Of a DNA stretch of 64,000 nt, positions 1 through 10,184 are shown one piece after another (position 1 is the first letter of the stretch; every line of letters begins with the position of its first letter). Source of the stretch: Fagopyrum homotropicum (Eukaryota > Streptophyta > Magnoliopsida > Caryophyllales > Polygonaceae); assembly GCA_033239125.1 (NCBI GenBank), contig BSWB01000008.1:5362001-5426000 (forward strand). Direction: 5' to 3'. Below the pieces are notes generated by a model, which made no database searches, was not told the origin of the DNA, and saw only the letters and a list, made by a program, of their open reading frames with translations. Made by a program: the position numbers and the translations under genes.

Positions 1-444
1 TAATTAAACGGACTTGTTTGAAAGCATGATGAGTGTTTATATTTCTCTGAGTGTGTTTGTGTTGCTATTACTCTGCTAATATTTAGATAACTAGCTAACG
101 GTTCTTCTTGTTGTTGTTTTAGATTTACCACAGGTTAGATCAGCAGCTGAGTGATCCGTAAGTAGTGGTCAGCCGGGTCTCCGTACTCCTTAGAGCGGGG
201 TTGGGGTTGTTTTGTCTTTCCTTTCTTTTGGTTAAGACAGTCGTTCTTTTCTTTTGTTTAAGTACTTTAGGCTGCTAGACAATGTTGCATTCATTACTAT
301 AAAAACATGGTTTTTATGAATTTCGGTTTCTTTATTTGTGTCTTGTTGCAAGATCCTAGTAATGTTGTTGTCAAACTGAGGTCGGGACCCATTGTGAGGT
401 CCTAACCAGTAATACTCCGAGTTCTGAAAATTTGGGGTGTTACA
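1..444 (+). mobile_element. 3' end of a Ty3/gypsy LTR, cut by the window edge
   Basis: The segment ends in GGGGTGTTACA, the same terminus as the LTRs of element B (26263 and 33450). It shares blocks with the last 350 bases of those LTRs, such as TTGTTGCAAGATCC and a GTCGGGACCCAT-like block followed by TCCTAACC. No primer site follows the end, so this is a 3' LTR or a solo LTR in plus orientation. The left end lies outside the window, so no target duplication can be tested. Confidence 0.65.
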
Positions 445-1006
445 TAAATATTATTATTTAGATAATCACTAATCTTATTAGATAATTAATAAAAATAATA
501 AACTAAAACCCTAAAAGCTACATTCAAGCGCATGACCCAAAGCTTAATCATTAAAAATGCCGTAACTATGTTATTAAGAATGCTTAATCATCATTAAGCA
601 TCATTAAGATCTAATTAAGCATTCAATTTCATTAAGAATGGTGTAACGTATACCGTACATTTCAATGCCTTAACTTATATCATATATAATATGTTTACTT
701 TTGCTTAAAAGCCATTAACTTCTGCCTATGTGCAACACTTGCACACGTGTACAGTTAAAAATCATATGCAAGTTATGCTAATCACCATTAGCTTGCATAT
801 TGTATCGCATGATACGTGACTACTGCATCAAAAGTTAATCACCATTAAGATCTCCTTTTTGCTTAATTGCCATTAAACATCTAATTTTACACCTTAATCT
901 ACAAATTAATCCATACAAACAATCTCTTTCGTAATTGAAACAAAACAATCAATACATGCATCAAAACATGGCCTTTTTAATTTGATCTAATCAATTTATG
1001 CAAGAG
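445..1006 (-). mobile_element. Leader remnant of a copia element, noncoding
   Basis: AT-rich sequence directly downstream (minus strand) of the primer site at 1007-1018. It has several ATTAAGCATT-like repeats and no long open frame. It fits the untranslated leader of a copia element whose gag and pol are missing, because the gypsy LTR at 1-444 follows directly. No gene is visible. Confidence 0.45.
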
Positions 1007-1018
1007 GCTCTGATACCA
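1007..1018 (-). other. tRNA-iMet primer binding site of a copia element
   Basis: Read on the minus strand this is TGGTATCAGAGC, the complement of the 3' end of plant initiator methionine tRNA. It lies one base after the LTR end CCCAACA, which sets element orientation as minus and places its 5' LTR to the right. Confidence 0.75.
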
Positions 1019-1019
1019 C

Positions 1020-1871
1020 TGTTGGGTTTTTAGATGTGTAAAAGTGGAATTTCAGGAAACAGTTTCCTAAACATCTAAACAAGGATCGCATGCATAATAG
1101 ATTAGATAAGGGATAAAAGGAATACCTTTTGATGCGTGTTCAATAACTTCTTCAAGGATATGTAGAGTCTCAAGCGTTACTCCTCTAGTTGGTCCACCCG
1201 AGACTGAACAAGAATCGCCTTAACCTTCGATTGCTAGAACAAATGATGAAGCTTTTGAGAGAGGGATCGAAGAGGAAGAACATGTATGATACACGGCTGC
1301 TGGTTTCTCTTACGTGAAATCCTCCTCATCGATCGAATATATAAAATTAGGGTTGAGCTTTTTAACTATTAAAAAGTCCGACCTTAAAATATAAGATATA
1401 TGTTTGGTAATTAATAAATAAATAATTCCTTATCTATTATTAATTACCAACTCCAAAATATATTTTGTACTCCTACAAAATATATCATTTTCCACCATAT
1501 ACTCTTATATGGTAATTCTCTCATTAATTGATTCAGTTCTCCTGCTCGTTATGGTGTGACCTCGTAGGACCCGATAATACTAGCAACACATTTTATCATA
1601 CAAATGTACCGATCATGGTTAGCTTCTAGCAAAACGCCATGACCCCTAATATTATCGGATTATATATATCCCTATATTTAATGTCCTATCTCATCATCAG
1701 TAATTGCACCTTGGATAAAGGACACAATTCCTTCAGGACTAACGTGTATTTGGTTGATCTTAGCAGTTACTTGGTTAATAAAGTGATATTGTACGAAGCC
1801 ATGACAATGTAGAATAATATGTTATTAATATGTACGGACATTATGGGTAAATAATAATGACGGCTCGGCAA
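1020..1871 (-). mobile_element. Copia-type 5' LTR, right border uncertain
   Basis: The left border is the U5 end TGTTGGG at 1020 (CCCAACA on the minus strand) next to the primer site. A TATATATTCGATCG sequence around 1330-1346 (minus) is a plausible promoter TATA box. The right border is a guess: GGCAACA at 1865-1871 would give the required TG start on the minus strand, but no target duplication or second LTR is available to prove it. Confidence 0.45.
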
Positions 1872-2521
1872 CATTATTACAAATGTCCATTGGAGCTTAG
1901 TGGACTCCGGAAATTAGGTCGTATAATTCCATTATCGCTACTAGTAGGAAAAATTAGGGAGTCGTGGATTTACTAAAAGGTTCTCCAAGACTTGCCCTTC
2001 GGTTGATTAACAGTTGAAATAAGACATTGAATCCACGAAGAAAATGTTAGCGTGACGGTAATGCAATTAAGTTTATTTTTAAATGATTAAGTGTTGAATA
2101 ACTAGTACGATGACGTTATGAAAATTATATGACGTGTGATTCCCGGCTAATTTGTATATTTTGATATAAGATTAACCCAACTTGCTAGTCTTTCCAATAC
2201 ACTGGCCTTTTTTGTTGGTTATCAACCTATTGTCAAGTTAAGGTGAGTAGCAAATCACATTGTAGAAGCGTATTGGAGTCACACTTGATCACCTCGCCCT
2301 TACCTCAAAAGTGTAATTTGATTTAAATTTAAGTCAACGTTTTTAATATCTGTAAATTATGATCTTGGGTCAAACTCAATGCATGTGATACTAGATACGT
2401 TTTTGTATATAACTCGTTGAATTCTTGTTAAATAGTCATAGACAATTTTCTGTAATAATAAAGAAACCGTTGGCGTTGTAATAGACGTAATGAGAAGTTA
2501 AACTCTGGATGTTACACCCCC
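1872..2521. other. Intergenic or LTR-derived sequence ending in an LTR-terminus-like motif
   Basis: No gene is visible. At 2508-2521 the sequence GGATGTTACACCCC resembles both the start and end motifs (TGTAACACCCC, GGGTGTTACA) of the gypsy LTRs in this window. It may be the border of a further solo LTR, but I found no partner terminus. Confidence 0.3.
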
Positions 2522-3143
2522 CCACATAATATAAACTTTCAAAATTTTGTAGTTTATATGCCTAATTTCATGACCAATAAAACAATTAAAGAATAAATTG
2601 TATGACTTAATTATTTTAATGATTATTCTCTTTCTCCTCATAACACTTAGCGTAAAACGTTGGAAGTATAATATGAAGTAACTTATTAAGAAATAATTTA
2701 TGCAAGTATTAAAATTGTTAGGAAGTAGGGTAATGTGATTAGGGATGAAAATGGGTATACAAGTATTGATCTCAACCGTTCAACCGAATCAAATATATAG
2801 GTAAAAGTTCGAAGAATTTTGGGTGGTGGGCGGTTGGCATGTGAAATTGATGGGTGGTGGAGAGGGTATGGGTGTAGCGTGTAAGTACAACCACCCACCA
2901 CCCAACCGTCACCCACCCTACCTGTTCCACCCGTTTAAATTAATGTAAAAATACTAAAATCCTAAAGAAAGATTTTGGCCTACTATGTACAACCACCCCT
3001 CTATTTTAATAAAAAGAAAAAAGAAAAATAGATGTTTGTTAGTATTATGTAAGTATAAGTTTTAATTCTTAATTATTGAATTTATTTTTTATTTTTTTTA
3101 TTTTTATTTTTGCCTTTTTTATTTTCTTTATTTTCTGTAATAA
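2522..3143. other. AT-rich intergenic sequence with a GGGTGGTGG/CCACCACCC hairpin
   Basis: No gene is visible. Purine-rich GGGTGGTGG runs at 2821-2869 face CCACCCACCACCC at 2891-2903 and could fold into a stem. The flanks are A/T-rich with a long T-rich run near 3090-3130. Confidence 0.3.
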
Positions 3144-3300
3144 ACATACCAGAATTGTTTGATACCAGAATTTTTTCATACCAGAATTTTCTAGCATTAA
3201 TATCATACCAGAAAGCTCATACCAGAATTTTCTAGTATAAAAATTCATACCAGAAAATTATGTTATGAGTTTTTTGGTACAACAATTCATACCAAAAAAA
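3144..3300. repeat. Short irregular repeats of CATACCAGAATTTT
   Basis: At least six copies of CATACCAGAA, most followed by TTTT or TTTTCTAG, lie at uneven spacing (about 3145, 3161, 3177, 3204, 3217 and 3246). The last part carries degenerate copies such as CATACCAAAAAAA. No coding role is evident. Confidence 0.55.
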
Positions 3301-3866
3301 CTCATTGAGAATAATACCAACTTATTGAGAGTCTAGTGGAGGCCTAAAGCACGAGTTGCAACAAAGCCCATTGAGAGTAAAGTGCACTAAAACCGACATA
3401 TCAGTAGCAAACTTCAAACGAGACTCCAAACATAGAGATGTTGCAAAAACTGTGAATCGATCATAAACTGTGTGCTAAAGCGTAGTGCAAAATCAGAAAG
3501 CAAAATGAAAATTTATGCTTTTGCATGCCGTTGAACTGGGAGTAGTTAAATAAGGAGCCAAATGTTACCAATGACAACGAACAAGAATACAACACATATA
3601 AAATACTAGAAACCACATAACTAAAGCAAAATCAGAAGCAAACTGAGCAAAGTTGAAGAATAAACAAGATTAGAAGCAAACTAAGCAATGTCGGATACAT
3701 TTGATGTAGTAAGATCAGAAGCAAACCTTAATTTTGAAGCAGTGAAGCCACTTTCTGGTATGAATCATACTAGATGCTCCAATACACTTCCTTGCCCTTC
3801 ACCCTTCGGCTTCCACAAGTAGGGTTGGTTTCAACAGTCTCTCTCAACTCGGATCTGAGAACGAAG
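3301..3866. other. Intergenic sequence, no gene seen
   Basis: Non-repetitive A/T-rich sequence without a credible open frame or RNA gene. It leads into the minisatellite-bearing segment at 3867. Confidence 0.3.
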
Positions 3867-3899
3867 ATGGCACCTCCACAAACAGGGCCGGTTTCAGAT

Positions 3900-4076
3900 C
3901 TAAGGAATGAAGAGGGAAGGGGGAAATGAAGATGCCCTTGTCTCCGCCGAAGCTGCCACCGCCGGGGAAGATGAAGGCACCTCTTCTGCTTCGAACTTCA
4001 CCGGGGAAGATGAAGACACCTCTTCTACTTCGAACTTCGCCGGGAAAGACACCTCTTCTGCTTCGAAGGGGGAGAT
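3900..4076 (-). pseudogene. 39-bp minisatellite with an open minus frame, left half of an interrupted locus
   Basis: Two to three 39-bp units (3963-4060) read on the minus strand as a repeated 13-residue pattern around SSSSPVKFEAEEV. The frame ends at 3900 after the motif PSLFIP. The locus is cut at 4076 by the nested transposon stack and resumes at 34953, where one more unit and an ATG (35002, minus) lie. When I rejoin the halves with one copy of the GAGAT duplication the two frames do not match, so a coding function is doubtful. I do not recognise the protein. Confidence 0.4.
4072..4076. other. Target site duplication GAGAT, left copy of solo LTR A
   Basis: GAGAT directly precedes TGTTCGCTCC at 4077 and recurs at 34948-34952 directly after the end of the LTR. 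Confidence 0.7.
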
Positions 4077-4316
4077 TGTTCGCTCCAAGAGGTGTGTGCA
4101 AGCTTTAATATTTATACCAAGAATAATTGCAATTAAGCGAACCCGTCGTGTACGGATCGATTGTAATAAAAGCAAGAATTCCAAGGTCGAACACAAGGAC
4201 TATGGTGAAACAAAGATCGGTAATTCAGGTTGTCAATCAAACAAAGCAAAGATATCAAAGATGATGAAATAATCAAGTAAAGAAATGCGGATTCTAGGGA
4301 TTAAAGCATTCAGTTG
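4077..4316 (-). mobile_element. Solo LTR A (Athila type), left part
   Basis: It begins TGTTCGCTCC like both LTRs of element C and follows them through the GTGTACGG-like block and TTCTAGGGATT. It stops at the insertion of element B and resumes at 33456. The minus orientation is inferred from element C. No internal domain is present, so it is a solo LTR, the product of recombination between the two LTRs of one element. Confidence 0.75.
4312..4316. other. Target site duplication AGTTG, left copy of element B
   Basis: AGTTG occurs directly before TGTAACACCCC at 4317 and directly after the end of the right LTR at 33451-33455. Joining the flanks restores the Athila LTR sequence, as comparison with 5050-5060 shows. 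Confidence 0.85.
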
Positions 4317-4796
4317 TGTAACACCCCATTTTATTCGTCGCGTTGTCGATATTTATTTTCCGACTTCTATCGATATTTATTAGCTTAATGTTTTATTAAA
4401 ATTATTTTACGACGAAAAATATATTTCCCGAATATATTATTATTTTGTATACGTTCATGTATATCCATAATATTATTTTCGAAAAAGTCAAAAAGTTTTT
4501 CGATTTGAAAACCCTATTCCCTTTTCCATTTTATTTATTCATTTCCTTATTTTCTTCCTTTCCTTTTCTTCTTTCCCTTTTCTTCCATCCCGCAACACTC
4601 ACTCCACTCAACAATGACGACGACCTCTGGCTGTTCTGTCTTGTCTCGACCCCTCGCCTCCCTCGTTTGAGACCATATTTTGGACACTCTACACGTCTCC
4701 GCCTTCATCTCCCAGGAACTCACCTCCCAAACTCCTTTGTTACAACACTGTCCCCTCAACCTTCTATGGACTGCTCTCCTTCTCAGCCTCAATATT
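4317..4796 (+). repeat. 5' LTR of element B, first part
   Basis: It matches 30543-31045 of the 3' LTR, starting TGTAACACCCC and running into a CT-rich block ending CTCAATATT. Element C interrupts it at 4797. Confidence 0.85.
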
Positions 4797-6506
4797 TGTT
4801 CGCTCCAAATGGTGTGTGCAAGCTTTAAATTTATAACCCAAGAGGTATGCTTAAAACAAGGATGCGAACCCGCAGTGTACGGGTCAATCGTAGTAAAAAC
4901 AAGAATTCCTGAGTGTCGATCTCAGGGACTTAGGTGAAACAGAGCTGGTATAGGTTGTCAATGTAACTACTAACCACAAAAGCAATTAAAGCAATCAAAA
5001 ATGATAATAAAGTCAATTAAAGGAAATATGCAATTCTAGGGATTTAAGCATCTAGTTGTGGTTCCAACTCAAGATCTAAAGATAAGTGGACAAAGCTGAG
5101 ATTTTGCAAAGGGGAGGTGTTTCTAAAGTGGAATAGATCACCGGGTAAGTCTCACTACTCACAATCTCAAACCATAACTCCTATTACCGGGTAAGTCTCA
5201 AGGAATTAAGGAAAAGAACTATAACCTCAAACCAACACACCATCTAAGGTGATAGAATCAACCTTTACCGGGTAAGTCTCAGGCTAACTCACAAAGATAG
5301 GATGAAGGCACACTAAAACCCTAATAAAGGATAAACCTTTATTACCTATTGCTTATGATCTTAGGTAAACAAGCAAAGGAATCACCGGGTAAGTCTCATC
5401 CTAGGCTTGCATTGAACCACGAAAGGGTAATAAGAATAGGTTTTGGCAAACTCTAACACTTAACTCTCAGTTTCGGATCACAAAAGATCATCTCGGTCAG
5501 ACAAATCCCACCCCGGCCGAGGTGTTCACCGACTGAGCGAGATGTTCGTCGGTTAAGACTCGAGCTTTCAGGGTCCTACTATGATTAAGATCATTCTATC
5601 ATCGTCTTTCCCACAACCTTCAGCCAATCACCCTAGAATCGCACAAGGAAATTAGTCACTCCTCATCATGAAAGCAATAATCAAATATGTGAGAAGGGGA
5701 TGAATATTTGAACACAAAAACCTTAAGAACAAGGCTTCAATAACTGGATCAAATACCAAACAAACAGTGTTCCTTCAATCACAAACCAAACAAGACAATA
5801 AACCAAGAAATAGCCTAAGGAAATCTCACAAACTCCTTCAAAGCTATCCTTCAACAAGGAAAATCTTCTACAACTGCATGACTTTGGATACCGCTAGGTC
5901 TTCGAACTGCTGCGGGATGTCGAATTTGTGGAAAATCCGACCCTTTTTATAGGAAAATTGCCTTCTAAAGATAAGAAATCTTGGAAAAGATATTTTCCCA
6001 TAAAATAGGTACAAATATATCAGCTGAATATATCTTCTTCCTTCCAGAAATCCAGCCAAAAAATATAAGATCTTCTTTCCATAATTAAAGGATCTCAGCC
6101 ATAAAATATATCTTCTTGCCGCGTCAGGGTGTTCACCTCGGTCAGGGCGCTCCTCAAAATCACCTCGGTCGAGGTGATACTGTACCTGACGGAGTTGACT
6201 CTCTAACTGAGTGTGAAATCTCTTAAATCTGGTCCAAAGTGAATCTTTAATCCATTTCTATGTTCCCTGAGTTTCTCTTTAAGCTCCTGAATGTAGCTCC
6301 TATGACTCCTTAGCTCCTTTAGCTCCATTTTAGTCCAAAATGTGCCGTTTTACCTACGATTACAACGAAACTAGGTAGAGACCTCGATTCTCGCAAAGGT
6401 AGATGAAATAGCAATATAATCACATAATATACATCCAAACATGTAGATTATTGAAGATAAAACGTCTAAACAAGTCCCAAAATATAGACTATAATACATG
6501 CTATCA
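4797..6506 (-). repeat. 3' LTR of element C (full length, 1710 bp)
   Basis: It runs from TGTTCGCTCC to CTATCA. It contains four copies of ACCGGGTAAGTCTCA (5140, 5186, 5267, 5384) and several forms of the CCTCGGTCGAGG palindrome (5511-5524, 6135-6176). The other LTR of the same element is 777 bp shorter because of an internal deletion. Confidence 0.85.
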
Positions 6507-6521
6507 AAATACCCCATACTT
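6507..6521 (-). other. Polypurine tract of element C
   Basis: On the minus strand this is AAGTATGGGGTATTT, directly next to the LTR start TGATAGCATG. Its position matches that of the plus-strand DNA primer in LTR retrotransposons. Confidence 0.7.
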
Positions 6522-7841
6522 GTCCCTTGCTTGTCCCCAAGCAAGTTCCAAATCTTAGATACAAGATAGAATAGATTATAGGTCATAAAGATCAATGAAA
6601 AGCCTTTCAAAACATTTTTGGAGGTGTGCTCCACTCATAGATCACTCTAAGAGAATGCTTCATGACAAATAAAATCAAGACATGATCAAAACATTTCATG
6701 AATATAAGAAAGTTGTTCATCTTTCCATAAAATGATAGAATGCATAATAAATCATAATTATCGAAATCAATCATGTATAATCTAGTTTAAACCACTAAGT
6801 CAATCAACAAGCTCAAGGTCTCAAGGGCTTTCCAAAGAGAAAGGTCAAGAAACCTGTAGGGTAGGGATGTATAGAAGGTAATGTGGTGCTAGAATCCGGG
6901 AATAGGATCTTCACTTCACTTGCTTTGAACATCAACATCCTCCACCAATAAGCTTTGCTTATTTTACTTTTCTTTTTTTTTTACTTTACTTTTTTTATGG
7001 GATGCATGGACAGAGGTGCACAATAACCGAAGCCTAGGAGATCAGCAATCATCAATTTTTTGAGATGCATCAAACCCTTGATGCACATACCATGACCCGT
7101 TAGGAATATTGTTCAATCCGACTTTGGCAAGACACAAACACCGGGCTATGTGAATGGTGATGAGTTACTCATCATCATGATTGACTTCCCCAAACCTATT
7201 TATTACTTTCTAACACTTTCTCTTCCAGCCAACTTCTCAACTTTTACTTCACTTGCTTTCACCACTTGCTTCCAAATTCCCGGATAGGTAAAGGGAGGCA
7301 AAAAAATGTATATGAGGGGTTAAGCATGATCAAGAAGAAGAAGAGAAGAGAATGAATTGCCTTGGTCCTTCCAGGAAGAGAGTGAGAGAACTCATAACGT
7401 GGTGTCAACCTTCAAATTCAACATAATTTGGACAAAAACAAAGTATTAAACATGCCAAAATTTCAAACAAAGCATTTAGCAACTTAAACATATCATAAAA
7501 CCTTTCAATCATATAAAGATTTCAAAACCAATCTGTAGACAAAGTCTTCACTGAGATCATATCCAGAGAAGAAGCACAAAAATTAATTTTGAAATTCTTT
7601 TAAGTTAAACCACCTCGGTCGAGGTGTTCTTAGTCATCCGAGGTGAAGTACCTCGTTCGGCCAGAATCACCCCGGTCGAGGTCAAAAAAATTTTTTTTCT
7701 TTAACCTGTTTTTTGACGTTTTTCTCAATCAAATAACCTGTATGCATGCATGTAGTCTGAGATAAGCACATAGAGCATAAAGAAAATACCAGATATCCGA
7801 ATAGAGTCATACAATCATCCACATAAGTCATAAATACATAT
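6522..7841 (-). other. Noncoding spacer of element C between env-like ORF and 3' LTR
   Basis: No convincing open frame is present. The spacer holds a T-rich run near 6961-6997 and a cluster of the CCTCGGTCGAGG palindrome at 7611-7681, including one exact 16-bp copy at 7611-7626. Long 3' noncoding spacers are common in Athila-type elements. Confidence 0.5.
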
Positions 7842-7860
7842 CCAAATACCCCATACTTGG
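7842..7860 (-). other. Second polypurine-tract-like sequence of element C
   Basis: On the minus strand it reads CCAAGTATGGGGTATTTGG, sharing 15 bases with the tract at the LTR border (6507-6521). It lies 101 bases downstream (minus) of the end of the env-like ORF. It could be an internal second-strand start or a duplicated remnant. Confidence 0.45.
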
Positions 7861-7961
7861 GACACATTGTCCCAATGGGTCAAATGTGAGTCTAGGAACA
7901 GAAAAACTCACCGGACAAAGCTGAGTTGCATAATAAATAAAGAAAAGAAGTCCTGCAAGCT

Positions 7962-9272
7962 CTAGTCCTGATCCGCTGGTGGTGGTGGTGAATATGGCAC
8001 ATAAGGATGCAGGGATGGGTCAAACGGATAACCCATGGCCTGTTGGAACTGGATCTCTGCCATCCGACGCTGGTAAAGCTGGCTCTCTAGCATCTGATGT
8101 GTCCAACCTACGATCTCTCGACGCTGGTCATCAAAACGCTGACGGATATCCACTGTTAGGGCAGCGTAGGCATCGATCATCTGGTCTGTGAGGTCATCAA
8201 TCCTCTGATGCGCTACTGGATCTCTGACTCTACGGCGGCGGGATCTGCGCTGGGATGGTGGTGGTGGTGGTGCCTCCTCCTCTGTGTCCTCCTTGTGTAG
8301 GTCGACAACTGGCACACTGGGACCAACTATATCTGTCCCTGTCTCCATGGAAGCAGCACCATCATCCTCCTCATCCTCATCCTCTGGTGCCTGGGTTGTT
8401 GCATCTCTAGCGTCCTCAATGTACGGGATCCATGCAGTGGACCAGTACTGAGGGTCAAACACTGAAAACTGAGATGACCATCTGATACCCTGAGGGGCAG
8501 TCTGCTCCCAAGGCATCGCCACATATGGCGTAGTGAGTCCACGAGGCACTAGCATCCTCCTGGTGATCATCTCTTGCAGACCAAGCGGCTTGGCAGCCGC
8601 CACCATAGTACATGCGCTCAGATCAAGGCTGATGTAACTCGCAATGTGAGTCACTAGACTGCCACAGCAAATATCTCCCTTCGCCTTTGCCTTTATCCTA
8701 TGAAGATCCTCAACCAACATAACTCCGAAGTCAGGAACTCCTCCGGTCACCATAAAGTATAAGCTCAATAACTCCCCTTGTCTAATCTTCTAGGGCGTCT
8801 CAGTACGCGCTAGAAGTGTCTCGCTGAAAATCCTATGGGCGAGTCTGAAAGCGAGGTGGAAGATGATGCGCTCCCAGGAGTCTCCAGGTCTCCACCAATC
8901 AGAATGCTCAACAACATGAGCTATTTGTCGCTAGAACTGTCGTGCTACGGCTCGAGAAGGGATATCCTGAACTGTCAGCATCGGGAAGCTGAAAATATCT
9001 CTGAAATGATCCAGAGGGATGATGTAGTTCCGGTTCATCAACCGGAACTTGATGCTCCTCGTCTCCGGAGCGTGAGTCACAGAACTCACGAACTCCAAGG
9101 TCGGCTCGAGGTAAACCGGTGCCCAGATCTCCATGAACTGCTCAAGTCCGACCATGGAGATCATCCGCCTCAAATCAACAATAACATAGAGGCAATCAAA
9201 AGTTGATACGTCCAAAAAGCACGGGCAAAGTTGACGCTCGTGTATCAGAACATGGTGACGCTCGTGTATCAA
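7962..9272 (-). pseudogene. Env-like ORF of the Athila type, with two in-frame stops
   Basis: The frame opens at 9272 and stays in one register to 7962, interrupted by two stop codons (after the motif RAVARQF near 8931 and shortly before GELLSLYFM near 8790). The N-terminal part resembles the ATHILA ORF family in its RLMNRNYIIPLDHFRDIF block. The C-terminal part is acidic (DEDEEDDG), then has a proline run, a basic stretch RRSRRRR and a glutamine-rich tail ending PPPPADQD. In Athila elements an ORF here is described as envelope-like, but I see no signal peptide or clear membrane anchor. The stops make it inactive. Confidence 0.65.
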
Positions 9273-9293
9273 CCTGGTGACGCTCGTGTATCA
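9232..9293. repeat. Three tandem copies of TGACGCTCGTGTATCA
   Basis: The 16-bp core occurs at 9232, 9256 and 9278, so the period is 22-24 bases. It overlaps the start of the env-like frame, where it encodes the repeated residues IHER. Confidence 0.7.
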
Positions 9294-9558
9294 CCGGTAT
9301 GAAAGGTCGAGAAGATGAAGAGGGTGAGGATCTGTCTATCAGAGCAATATGGCGATCTGAACTCATTTTTTTCTTTCACAGTCTGACAAATCACCTCGGT
9401 TGGTTGTCAGATCTCAAGAACACCTCGGTCGAGATGCAGGTCGACTGGACCGAGGTAGGAGGCTATTCGATTTCAACTCGCTGAATTTCAGTTCTTTTCC
9501 CCCGATTTCACTACATATTATTCCTAAGGGGTACTTAAGCCTTGTTCAATAGAGATCT

Positions 9559-9930
9559 ATGGAACCAAAGCCACTAAGTTCCGAAATCAGTAAAGAGAAG
9601 AAAGAGTTAGGGTTTCGACTTTTATCCCAGATTCGATCGATTCTAGGCGTTCTTTGTGCAGATTGTTGCTTGCAAACTAATCTTCTACTCTTTCTTTGCA
9701 GAATGGGAGCAAGAATCGTCGAAAGTGATCAAGAATTGGAGAGGCGAGGTAAACTGTGCGCCGTGGTCGAGAAGGTGAGGGAGGAAAGAGAGAGAAATCA
9801 ATCCCCTTTTATACCCCTCGCTGAACTTGCTGTCACCTCGGTCGAGATGGTCCCGACTGGACCGAGGTGGTTTGTTGTCAGCCCTAGTCGCCTCGGTTGC
9901 CTCAAGAACACCTCGGTCGAGGTGCTGTGA
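9559..9930 (+). CDS. Antisense ORF inside element C, unknown product
   Basis: A 123-codon open frame runs opposite to the element, between RNase H and the env-like ORF. It starts MEPKPLSSEISKEKKE and ends near KNTSVEVL. Plant-promoter-like and splice-like strings occur around it (AGGGTTTCGAC, TTTCTTTGCAG at 9692-9702). Its C-terminal part is encoded by CCTCGGTCGAGG repeats, so the open frame could be chance. Antisense ORFs between pol and the 3' LTR are known in related Tat-lineage elements. I do not recognise this protein and call it only as possible. Confidence 0.3.
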   Translation: MEPKPLSSEISKEKKELGFRLLSQIRSILGVLCADCCLQTNLLLFLCRMGARIVESDQELERRGKLCAVVEKVREERERNQSPFIPLAELAVTSVEMVPTGPRWFVVSPSRLGCLKNTSVEVL

Positions 9931-10184
9931 CTGCAACCGAGATGTATCTCAGTCGAACTTTGTCTTCTTGATTTCTCAAACTTTTGTCCTTCTAGTGTTG
10001 CTCTTGAGCTTTATTCCTTCCTTAGAGAGTACCTGGTTTCTGTCTAGGACGCCAAAAACAAAGCAAAGCAAAACAAACTATCTAAAGCTAGTCTAGAAAA
10101 AAAAAAGGGAAAAGAAAGCAATACCTTGGGTTGCCTCCCAAGAAGCGCTTGATTTAAGGTCGCTAGCTGGACCGTACGTCATCC
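9931..10184 (-). other. Spacer between RNase H end and antisense ORF, site of the missing integrase
   Basis: The minus strand contains CTTGGGAGGCAACCCAAGG at 10122-10140, a sequence usually found after the end of pol in Athila-type elements, only about 45 bases after the RNase H ORF stop. No HHCC zinc finger or D,D35E motif is seen. This supports deletion of the integrase part. Confidence 0.5.

Noticed and set aside
2508..2521. A complete solo LTR ending here
   Set aside because: The motif resembles LTR ends, but no partner end or target duplication could be found.
2698..2916. 72-codon minus frame with His/Pro-rich residues
   Set aside because: It lies in a low-complexity GGGTGGTGG/CCACCACCC stretch with no family similarity and no gene context.
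5140..5398. The spaced ACCGGGTAAGTCTCA repeats as a CRISPR array
   Set aside because: The host is a plant, the repeats are few and unevenly spaced, and they belong to a retrotransposon LTR shared with other copies.
9559..10096. An intact host gene on the plus strand inside element C
   Set aside because: The open frames are short and partly encoded by the dispersed palindrome, with no recognisable domain. It is kept only as a low-confidence antisense ORF.
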